From Cocos nucifera (Eukaryota; Streptophyta; Magnoliopsida; Arecales; Arecaceae): a stretch of 64,000 nucleotides of DNA. The stretch is from assembly GCA_006176705.1 (NCBI GenBank), contig QRFJ01000022.1, forward strand, positions 3,806,424 to 3,870,423. Reading direction: 5' to 3'. Under the pieces are notes generated by a model. That model was not told the origin of the DNA. It saw only the letters and a program-made list of their open reading frames with translations, and did not search any database. Positions 43,169 through 53,133 of this stretch are shown here, piece by piece. Both the position numbers and the translations under genes were made by a program. Positions within the stretch are counted from its first letter, which is position 1; every line of letters begins with the position of its first letter.

Positions 43169-46100
43169 AGTCTTTAAAAGAAAAGAAAAAAAAAAAAGAA
43201 AAAAAAAAAGAAATTCAACGAGAAGGAACGGAACAAGCTACAGTAAAGTTTACGCCCCTTTATGGAAAGCACATGCCTGTGCAAGCGTGTGCAAGGAAAG
43301 AACCTATTGGCTTGTTATGTACTACTCGCCCCTCACCATTCTCTTGCAAACCAGCCACTAGCCCAATTAGAGAACCGGACCGGCCTTATCTCTGTGGACC
43401 AAGAACCTCAAAACAAGCTTCCAATCTCATCCATCGCTTTTTAGCAAGCAGTGGGGGAGTACAGGATCGACAAGAGAAAGGAAGAGGGACTCGGGCAAGG
43501 AGTCATAACAAATAGAGAAGGGATTGGGTGTGGGGGCGGTAGAGAATGGGTGACAGGAGTGTTATCTTGGGCCGGGCCTATAGGACAGAGGAGCCGGTTG
43601 AGGGTATTGGCAGGGGGTGGGTGAGAGGATGGCGCGGACATGTTAAAGATCCTGGTGATCTCAGCGGCCCACCCATCTCCCAGACCCAGCGTCGGCCCTC
43701 TCGGCTCGGTGTCCTGTTCGGCAGAGCAAAGGGGCAAGCAAAGCAAACCACCACAAGCTACGACACTCTTCCCCTCCCTTTCTCTCTAGTCTCTCCTTCT
43801 CCTGCCCGTTCGTCAATCAGTTCCTCTCTTTCTTAGAGTCCGACGGCGACTCTTGCAGCTTTTGGTTTTTTTTTTTACTGCTTTGACAAAAGAAACATCA
43901 CCTTTCCCACCCGCGGTGTTGCCAAATTACCTCCCCACGTCCTCCACGTTTTCTCACTACCCTCGTTTCCCCTCATTTGCCCACTGGAACACGGTCTAAC
44001 TTCGTCAATTCCATTCCCTTTTCTGCCTCACACAGGCACATTCCGGGAACAAACGGCATTACTCGACATCTCACATCACGCCTTTACATTTCAATAATTA
44101 CTTAATATCCGGCACCATTATTCTAAATTATTGTTTGTTACGCATGTCACAATGAAGGTAATCTGAACACGAAGCAAGGGTATTTTGGTAAGAAAATAAG
44201 AATGGAGGTGGATGTTTGCAGCGTGGGTGCCCTCTGGTGAGCGACGATGGACCCTACCAAAATTCCTAATATGCCCCCATTCCATTTCCCTTCTCCAAAT
44301 CTACATACATATTTGTTCCTGAAAGCTAGCGATCATCTAAGATTCCCACGCGTCACCGACTCGCTTTGATTTGATTGCATGGTTGGCAACCCCATCGCAG
44401 CCCATAAAATGTAATATAACCGCTTCTTCTTAATGTTCTTGAGAGTGGATAAAAAAGTGGAGAGATTAATAATATAGTATTTGTCGTGGAAAGAAGCAAG
44501 TCTATTCCATCCCTATCTAAGAAATACATTTATTTATTTATTGAGAGCGACATCTCTTGATTAGCGAGGAAAATATAGCACCTCGTCGGGTCAAAAAGAT
44601 CATTTGACAGGACAAGAGTGGGAATAGAAGGATATCCCATCGTTCTCATATTTAATCGAACTACCTACGCCCATACGAATTAGCCCCGGGCCCGGAAAAG
44701 AGAACACCAAAAGGATGGGTTTCTTGTATTTCTTTATTATTATCTCTTGCAACATTTATCTATAGATAGATGAGAGGGGGGATGGATGGGTGGAGGAATT
44801 GGTGGGGGAGGATTTTGCGTGCCAATGTCAATGTGCTGTGTGGCGTCGCTTTCCATTCCTCGCCGCCCCACATCCCCATCCATGTCCTCCTGTTACATCC
44901 GTCTCTCCTCACTCCTCTTTCTCTCTCTATTACTCAAATGTCAGCGGGCCAGCAACAGCATACAGCAGAACCACAGCAACAGCTACAGCCAGGAGGAGCA
45001 GAAAATAGCAGCGGCAGCGGTTTTCTCATTCTCTCCATGAATTTTATATTTGGTCACAGGCCAGCTTGTTTACTCTTTACAGTTGGTCTAGTTTATTGCA
45101 GGCCTATGCTAGCTCACGCTCCAAAGCCAAAACTCTATGGCAGTAGCAGCAGTTCCATCCCTATCCCCCAATAAGCCCATCCATGTCCCTATTTCTATGT
45201 CACTCCAAAGAATAGGCATTATTAGAAGCCACATGGGCAATGAGTATACGTGGCAATAAGTGGTAGCTAGGATGAGCTGTCCAACTCTACGACGAAGGGG
45301 CGGGCATGGGCGGCTGTTTCGTGCGTGCATCCCAAGCACCGGACTTTTGTACGATGGGGCACGTTAGGCGGTGCAAGACATACGACCAAGAACGCCAGCC
45401 AAGATAGAAAGCAAGCCAGCACACAAGATTTGCAGCATAGGGCATGGAAGGGAAAGGCCAGTCGCTTTAAACTTTAGGAAAGGGGAGTTGTAAGTCCATT
45501 CCCCGCCTCTTTCGTTTCTAAAGATGGATGCTTGGAAGGCTCTGCGCGTGGTTTGGACGGCTTGCGAGTTTGTGCGCGAGTAAAAACGGTAGACTCGAGG
45601 AGGGAGGAAAGGCAGGGAAATCTCTCGGTGGCCACGCGCACCGCCGCGAAGGGGTCCCACCGCGGCACCAAGCGTCCTAGGCCGGATTGTGGTTATGACA
45701 GGAGGGGCCTAGGGCCCTTCGCTGCCTCGTTAACTAATGATACCAGCACGACTTAGATTAGCTACATATGACGGGGTGGGACATTCTGACGGACATAAAT
45801 AGATGAAACGAACATTCCTGTTATATGGTTGTCTTCGATAAGGTCGATATGTAGTCTTCTCACGACTAATGCTAGGATAACATGAAAATATAAGATAAGA
45901 AAATAGCAAGCTTAACTTTTCAGAAATGATAGGATGGAGGAAGCAATTTTGTTTGGTTATACACACATATAGGAAGCAATTTTGTTTGGTTACACACACA
46001 CACACATATATATATATAATATCTGCTTGGTAAGAAAGGAACGTATTTTTCAAGATGTGAGATAAAGTGTGAGAATCATTCTTCTAAAAGTATCCCTCCA

Positions 46101-47503
46101 GACTGATGATTTTCTTCAGCCGACTACTACTGATGATTATTTAATAACAGGGACGATGGTTCTTCTTTTGCAGTTTATACATCTTCATATATTCTATATT
46201 TTTTTTGGAAGCTACCATCCCTTTATTTTCTTATGCTCATCAACTTTGATGGCAGTGTATATGATTGAAGATGGTCTAATGGTGCAGAAAAAGTACTAGT
46301 GGTATTTTTATCCAAACAAGCATAATTAGAGTCATAATACGACAGTATCAATGACAGAATTATATAGAGCCTACAAAAGGTTGAGCCATGCTATATATAT
46401 ATATATATATATTTTGGATGCCTCACATATTTATTTAGAAGGTGATTTTATGACAATGATTTGCTGGCTTTCAAATCTACATCTTTTCGATGAAAATTTA
46501 CATCCTATACTACATGTGCGACTGTTGGAAGATGTTATACTCTCTGCTCTTGATTACTATTTTACATGTTTATAGAGAGGTTAATAATGTTGTTGATTAG
46601 ATAGTGTCTTATGTAGCTAACAATATAGGATCAACTTTGTGAAGATCTTCGAGTAATCTTTCAATTCAATTTTAAATATTCTTATTTTTTAATTTTTATG
46701 AATGTATCTATTTATATTTAATTTAATTTAATACATCTGATTTACTAAAAAAATAACAAGCTTATTTTTGTCACGCTAGGCTGCCGTCTAATTGGCAGGT
46801 GACGCTCCAAACACCACTGTTTTTTATGGTAGGAGAGGGCAAAAAAAATTCTGCGACCTTCCTTCGAAAGCTACCCTTTCTCATGACTGCTCCTAGCTCG
46901 CGGAAGACAAGGGCAAGGTCTGGCAGTGGCAGTACCGTGCGACCAGGAATCTAGAGCAGTGGAGAGAGAGCAATTTTTTTTCCTCTGATATTCTATCCAT
47001 CATTTTGAAAAAAATGGGAGTCATACTATTAATTGTTGCCGATTGGATGCAAGCCAAGCATGCGAATGTAAAATCGGGTTATTTTCCGTGTTATATTTTG
47101 TGTTATCGTAGCATTACTTTCTTCCCATGGATGATTGATCATATGTAGCTTGTAATTGACATCTAGTGCCTTTGATTATGTTAACTTGGGGTATACTCCT
47201 CCATTTGGCAGGAGCTTGTGGATTTTTATCTTGGGCATACTGTTTTCATAAATGTAATCCAAATAGTAATTAATAATGGTTTTCTTAATTATTTTTATTG
47301 CTCTTAGATGTCGAGTTTCGAATGATGATTTATAGATTATTTTTTCAGATTATTTTTATTTACGATTTCTTATCGTAAATAGGCAGGGTCCGCCAAACCT
47401 ATAAATTTCTAAAAAAATTCTAATTAATAATATTTTATTATTATTTCACATCAATGTAATAAAAAGAATACTCTTATTTTGATAACTTTTAATTATAGAA
47501 TTT
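43169..47503. other. TCP upstream region and intergenic DNA
   Basis: It contains A-rich tracts (43166-43215), a CT-rich block at 43765-43860, and simple repeats CA/TA at about 45991-46018 and TA at about 46391-46412. ORFs such as 44770-45174 have no recognisable motif. No further gene is supported. Confidence 0.5.
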
Positions 47504-48672
47504 TATTAGGAATAAACTCCGCTCCTGCCGAAGTTCAGTTCGATGCTCAGCCTAATGCGACCAGTAGCCGCGGAAGAGCTTACCCCTTCAGCCGACCGAA
47601 CTCCTCAGCGGCCGAGCTCTTTCGAACCCCTTCAGCCGGCCGAACTGCTTAGCGGCTGAGCTCCTTGGACTCCCAGCGGTCGAGCTCCTACGAACCCCTT
47701 CAGTCGGCCGAGCTGCTTAGCGGCCGAGCTTCTCGAACTCCCAGCGGTCGAGCTCCTTGGACTCCCAATGATCGAGCTCCTTCGAACCCCTTCAGCTGAC
47801 CGAACTGCTTAGCGGCCGAGCTTCTCGAACTCCCAGCGGCCGAGCTTCTCGAACTGCTTAGCGGTCGAGCTCCTTGGACTCCCAACGGTCGGGCTTTAGC
47901 CGAACCCCTCAGTAGCGAGCTTCAGTCGGACTCCCACGAGTGTCGAACTCTCTCCGCGCCCTTCCAGCCAGACGTCTGCAAGAGTCGAACTCCTTCCAGA
48001 TATCTCCTTCGGCCTGACTTCTTCAAGAGCCGGACTCCTCCCAGACATTTCCTTCGATCGGACGAGCTTTTTCCGATCTCCCCAGCGACCGAGCCTTAGC
48101 CGCATACCTCCAATCAGATGCCTACGGAAGTTGAACTCCTTCGAAGCTTTCTCTTTGGAAGTCTGAACTCCTTTGAGATCGATATATGCCGAAGTCCAAT
48201 CAATGCCTGCTTTCTAAGAGCCATGGCTATTAAAATTTGGACGAACGGTCACCATCAGTCTGCCACAGGCGACAACGACCCACTACTAGATGGCGATGGC
48301 TATCACCATCAACCCATTGCAGGCGGCGCTGCAGACAGCACCTTTCCCCTGGGACTGACTTCGCCGAACCTCGAGCAGCCCATCACCACGCGGTCACGGC
48401 TGTCGCCATCAAGCTCCACCTATAAAAGGGATTCTTTAGATATGCTAACTCTAATTTTTAAGCGATAAGCTCTCCTTTTCTTCTCTAAGCTCTGTGGAAC
48501 TCATTTCCGAGCACTCCATTCCTGTTGGTCAGAGCTGACTTGACCGTCGGAGGGTCCTGTCGGAGCTACCCCCATCGGCTGCAGACAAAACTTTATTTTA
48601 TAGATACCCGGCGGCGACCTCGTCCACCACCGCTTCAGTCGATTCCGATGATGACTAGATTCTGCGTCAATA
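47504..48672 (+). repeat. 5' LTR of element E
   Basis: 1169 bp, TATTAGGAATAAA (decayed TGTTGGGG) to GCGTCAATA. About 47580-47900 is an irregular repeat of CCGAACTGCTTAGCGGCCGAGC and CGAGCTCCTTGGACTCCCA-type pieces. The TATA box TATAAAAGGG is at 48421-48430. Confidence 0.88.
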
Positions 48673-48675
48673 GAT

Positions 48676-48692
48676 TGGCGCTGGAGGAAGGG
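48676..48692 (+). other. Primer binding site of element E
   Basis: TGGCGCTGGAGGAAGGG, one base different from the PBS of D. Confidence 0.72.
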
Positions 48693-48789
48693 CAACCCCG
48701 AACCTCCGAGGTTTTCTTATTCTTAAAGGAGTGCTCGACGATGATTTCTCTCTCTCCAGAGATCTCTCTTCTTCCTCACTAGAGTTCTT

Positions 48790-49045
48790 TTCCGAAAAAA
48801 AAAGCCTCTAGGAGAGCTTCGACTCGGCGATCGGCATCCTGTGCGCCAGGTCCATCTGCTTCCGTTGCAGTCCTGATAGCCCAGGCTCCATCCGAAGCCA
48901 CCATAGATGTAGAGCAGTTCAACCTGCTGGTCAGGTTCGCAGCTCTGCTGAGATGATACAGGCCATGCGACAACCTCCGATGGAGACTTTGTCAGCAAAC
49001 CCGCCATGAGGACGCGAGGAACCGATCTTAAGGAAGAGCATTTGG
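48790..49045 (+). pseudogene. gag N-terminal remnant, element E
   Basis: The expected ATG after the run of A is lost (about 48800-48810). Downstream pieces resemble the AEQFNLL-like and Q-A-M-R segments of the other gag leaders (about 48905-48975) and the EEHLGIP-like segment (about 49033-49053). The array starts immediately after it. Confidence 0.7.
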
Positions 49046-49049
49046 GCAT

Positions 49050-50170
49050 ACCAGTTACCCTTAGGAAGGAGAAACGGAGAGCTGAAATTCTCCCACAGAA
49101 GGTTTCACAAGGACGGAATGAACTTCAGCGTAAGTGAGGCCGAACTTTCCCTCGAAGCTCATCATCGAGGAAGCCCTGACAAAGGGGCACAAAATCCTCC
49201 CGCGGAAGCTTTCACGAAAAAGCGGAATGAAGTTCGGCGCAAGTGAGGACGGAACGAAGTTCTCCTGCAGAATGAAGTTCGACGCAAGTGAGGCCGAACT
49301 CCACCTCAAAGCTCATCATCGGAATGAAGTTCGACGCAAGCAAGGCCAAACTCTCCCCTCAAACCTCATCATCGAAATGAAGTTCGGTGCAAGTGAGGCC
49401 GAACTCCCCTTGAGTATGCCACCAAGAAAACCCCTACAAAGATTTCACAAGAGGTGAGATGAAGTTTGGCCGCGCTCACGACCGCCCCAGGGCAAGCGAG
49501 GCCGAACTCTCCCTCGAGTACGTCGTCAAGGAAGTTCGGACAAAGAAGCATGAAGTCCTCCCGTGGAAGCTTTCATAGAAAAGTGGAATGAAGTTCGGTG
49601 CAAGTGAGGGTGGAACGAAGTTCTCCCGCGGAATAAAGTTCGACGCAAGCAAGGCCGAACTCCCCCCTTAAATCTCATCATCGGAATGAAGTTCGATTCA
49701 AGTGAGGCTGAACTCCCCCTCGAGTATGCCATCAAGAAAACCCCTACAAAGATTTCACAAGAGGTGAGATGAAGTTCGGCCGCGCTCACGACCGCCCTAG
49801 GGCAAGCGAGGCCGAACTCCCCCTTGAGTATGTTATCAAGGAAGCCCCTGCAAAGAATTCACGGGAGGTGCAATGAAGTTCGGGCAAGCAAAGCCGAGCT
49901 CCCCTCGAGCTCGTCGTCAAGAAAGTTCGGACAAAGAAGCATGAAGTTCTCCCACGGAGGGTTTCACGGAAAAGCGAAATGAAGTTCGGCGTAAGCGGAA
50001 CCGAACTTCCCCTCGAGCTCGTAATCAAGAAAGTCCGGACAAAGAACCATGAACTTCTTCCACAAAAGGTTTCGTAAGGAGGCGGAATGAAGTTCGACCG
50101 CGCTTACGACCTCCCCAGTGCAAGCAAGGCCCGAACTTTTTGAGCTCACCACCAGAAAAGCCCCGACAGA
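49050..50170 (+). repeat. Tandem array replacing the gag capsid core, element E (310-bp higher-order unit)
   Basis: Built of GAATGAAGTTCGGCGCAAGT and GAGGCCGAACTCCCCCTCGA pieces. A longer unit starting CCCCTACAAAGATTTCACAA recurs at 49431 and 49741, a spacing of 310 bp. It is homologous to 29040-30000 in element D. Minus-strand frames of 60-87 codons with an AELHLTSCEIFVGVF motif are repeat products. Confidence 0.85.
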
Positions 50171-50179
50171 AGGGCGCGA

Positions 50180-50520
50180 AGAAGTCCTCCTCCCGAAAGG
50201 TTCCACGACTACGCCCCTCTCAACGCTCCTTTAACTCAAATTCTCACTGAAGTTGAGAGCCAGCTGCCAAGACCAGAAGGATTACGGTCTCCCCCAAACA
50301 AGCGCGATCGAAGTAAGTATTGCCTCTACCATCGCGACCACGGCCACGACACTGAGGAATGCATCCAGCTCCGAGATGAAATCAAGAAGCTCATCAGAAA
50401 GGGCCGGCTGGATAAATTTCTTCGATGCCAGCTTGAAGCAGGAGAAGATCAGCCAACGGCGCTGCCGTAACCAGGAACAACAAGAAGGTTGGCTGCCTCG
50501 CGGCATCATCAACATCACCC
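50180..50520 (+). pseudogene. gag zinc-knuckle region, element E
   Basis: Contains sequence for YCLYHRDHGHDTEECIQL (about 50310-50365) and EIKKLIRKGRLDKF-like residues, then runs into the shared junction at GGGAGGAG (50523-50530). Confidence 0.85.
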
Positions 50521-50527
50521 TCGGGAG

Positions 50528-50703
50528 GAGCTTGGCGCATCGACGATCCGTCGTCTCTCAGTGTCAAAGCCAAGAGAAGCTTGCTCTAAATTGAGAAGGC
50601 CAGCATGAGATAGAGGAGGTCGTCCGGCCTGAGCCTTGCTGCCCAAGGGAACTCGAAGGAACAACGCCCCCACGACCCTAAAATGGGGACGTGCTGCCCG
50701 TAA
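50528..50703 (+). pseudogene. Integrase tail stub, element E
   Basis: Matches the last part of integrase (SQCQSQEKLALN-like frame, then the terminal region) and ends with the TAA at 50701-50703. It has no catalytic residues. Confidence 0.78.
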
Positions 50704-50799
50704 CTTTCCCTCGATAAAATTCTTCCCCTTCAATTATATTGTTACTGGATGCAAATATGTGATGACAGGGAAGAAGCAGTCAATACCTTATCCTAGCAC

Positions 50800-51210
50800 G
50801 AGCATGTCAAAGACCTTCAACCTCGACCAGAGATAAGATCTCTCCCGAGCGACAACCTCGGCCAGAGATAAGATCTCTCCCGAGTGACCGTGGACAACCT
50901 TGGCTAGAGATAAGATCTCTCCCGAGCGATCGAGACAACCTCGGCTAGAGATAAGATCTCTCTCGAGCGACCGTGGATAATCTCGATCAGAGAAAAAGAT
51001 CTCTCCCGAGAAGCAGCCTCGGCCAGAGATAAGATCTCTCCCGAGTGACAACTTTGGCCAGAGATAAGATCTCTCCGAACGACCGAGACAACCTCGACCA
51101 GAGATAAAATCTCTCTCGAGCGATCGAGTCAATCTCGGTCAGAGATAAGATCTCTCCCGAGCGACCATAGACAACCTCAGCTAGAGATAAGATCTCTTTC
51201 GAGTGAAGGC
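50800..51210 (+). repeat. AGATAAGATCTCT-type array, element E (about 39-48 bp unit)
   Basis: About ten copies of CTCGGCCAGAGATAAGATCTC with CCCGAGCGACC between. The centre is close to a palindrome (GAGATAAGATCTC). A similar block at 51900-52320 has longer spacing, and element B has the reversed form at 20990-21700. Confidence 0.87.
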
Positions 51211-51219
51211 CTCATTCAC

Positions 51220-51870
51220 AAAGGATGAGATAGAGGGAGACGGACGACGGTCCGAATGTGCCCCCATAGTTCGTTAGGAACAGAAGGAGAACCTCATCGT
51301 AACACGAGCAAAGTTGAAGGCCTCGTTCACAAAGGATGAGATGAAGGGAGAGGCACGGACAACGGTCCGTATGTGCCCCCATAGCCTGTTAGGAACAGGA
51401 GGAGAACCTCGTCCTAACGCGAGCAAAGTTGAAGGCCTCGTTCACTTTAGACAAGATGGGGGGAGACGGACGACGGTCCGAAGGTGCCCCCACAGTCCGT
51501 TAGGAATAGGAGGAGAACCTCGTCCTAACGCGAGCAAAATCGAAGGCCTCGTTCATAAAGGATGAGATGGGAGGTGAGGCACGAACGACGATCTGTATGT
51601 GCCCCACAGTCTGTTAGAAACAGGAGGAGAACCTCGTCCTAACACGAGCAAAGTTGAAGGCCTCGTTCATCTTAGATGAGATGAGAGGAGACGGACGACG
51701 GTCCGAAGGTGCCCCCACAATCTGTTAGGAATAGGAGGAGAACCTCATCCTAATGCGAGCAAAGCCAAAGGCCTCGTTCACCTTAGATGAGATGGAGGAA
51801 GGGCTCGGACGACGGTCCGCATGTGCCCCTGCAGCCATTAGGAACAGGAGGAGAACCTCGTCCTAATATG
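51220..51870 (+). repeat. 3' UTR tandem array of element E (about 110 bp unit)
   Basis: Six copies of GCGAGCAAAGTTGAAGGCCTCGTTCA-type sequence with CCCCCACAGTCCGTTAGGAA blocks. It is homologous to the arrays of A, C, D and G. Confidence 0.87.
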
Positions 51871-51899
51871 AGCAAAGTCTAAATCCAAGCTCCGAAGTC

Positions 51900-52320
51900 T
51901 ACGGGAGACAGGATCTCCATCAACCTCGGCCAGAGCGCCCGAGACAACCTCGACTGCGGGGATAAGATCTCTCCCAAGCATCCGCATCAACCTCAGCCAG
52001 AGCGCCCGAGACAACATCGACTGCAGGACATAAGATCTCCCCCGAGCATCTGTATCAACCTCGGCCAGAGCACCCAAGACAACCTCGGCCGCAGGAGATA
52101 AGATCTCCTCCGAGCATCCGCATCAATCTCGACCACAGGAGACCAAGCCAACCCCGACCAGAGATAAGATCTCTTCTGATCGACTGAGCCAACCTCGGTC
52201 AGAGATGAGATCTCTTCCGATCGACCGAGCCAACCTTGGCCAGAGATTGGATCTCTTCCGAGCGCCCTTATTGACTTTAGCTGGAGATGAGATCTCCCCC
52301 GAGCTTCGACCTGAACCAGC
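51900..52320 (+). repeat. Second AGATAAGATCTC repeat block, element E
   Basis: Units of AACCTCGGCCAGAGCGCCCGAG and GAGATAAGATCTCC-type pieces, 60-70 bp apart in the first half and shorter in the second. Confidence 0.8.
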
Positions 52321-52360
52321 ATGGAGCCTAGAAGAAGAAACCCCGCTCCTACCGAACTTA

Positions 52361-52376
52361 GGAGTGGGGGGGCTAT
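52361..52376 (+). other. Polypurine tract of element E
   Basis: GGAGTGGGGGGGCTAT directly before the 3' LTR. Confidence 0.82.
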
Positions 52377-53133
52377 TGTTGGGGATAAACCCCGCTCCTA
52401 CCGAAGTCCAGTTCGATGCTCAGCCTAATGCGACCAGTAGCCGCGGAAGAGCTTACCCCTTCAGCCGGTCGAACTCCTCAGCGGTCGAGCTTTTTCAAAT
52501 TCCTTCAGCCGATCGAACTGCTTAGCAGCCGAGCTCCTTGGACTCCTAGCGGCCGAGCTTCTTTGAACCCTTTCAGCTGGCCGAACTGCTTAGCGGTCGA
52601 GCTTCTCGAACTCCTAGCGGTCGAGCTCCTTGGACTCCCAACGGCCGAGCTCCTTCGAACCCCTTCAGCCGGCCGAACTGCTTAGCGACTGAGATTCTCG
52701 AACTCCTAGCGGCCGAGCTTCTCGAACTGCTTAGCGATCGAGCTCCTTGGACTCCCAGCAGTCGAACTTTAGCCGAACCCCTCAGCAGCGAGCTTCAGTC
52801 GGACTCCCACGAGTGCCGAACTCTCTCCACGTCCTTCCAGCCAGACGTCTGTAAGAGCCAAACTCCTCCCAGACATCCCCTTCAGCCTGACTTCTTCAGG
52901 AGCCGGACTCCTCCCAGACATTTTCTTCGATCGGACGAGCTCCTTTCGAACTCCCCAACGATCGAGCCTTAGCCGCACACCTCCAGCTAGATGCCTATGG
53001 GAGCCGAATTCCTTCGAAGCTTCCTCTTTGGGAGTCCGAACTCCTTTGGGATCGATATATGCCGAAGTCCAATCAATGCCTGCTTTCTAAGAGCCATGGC
53101 TATTAGAAGCTGGACGAACGGTCACCATCAGTC
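52377..53133 (+). repeat. 3' LTR of element E (truncated)
   Basis: It begins TGTTGGGGATAAAC and follows the 5' LTR closely until GGTCACCATCAGTC, then leaves it. The TATA box, R and U5 are missing. About 757 of 1169 bp remain. Confidence 0.88.

Larger units (their letters stand above)
47504..53133 (+). mobile_element. Element E: non-autonomous Tat element, sister of D
   Basis: 5' LTR 47504-48672, 3' LTR 52377-53133 (cut short), PBS, gag start, a tandem array in place of capsid, gag zinc knuckle, integrase tail stub, three 3' UTR repeat blocks and a PPT, plus strand. Protease, RT and both RNases H are absent. The gag-integrase junction (about 50521-50530) and the entry point of the gag array are shared with D. 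Because the 3' LTR is truncated, no target duplication is available. Confidence 0.88.

Noticed and set aside
44770..45174. 134-codon frame upstream of the TCP gene
   Set aside because: No recognisable motif, low-complexity Gln/Ser runs, and competing frames of similar length overlap it on both strands.
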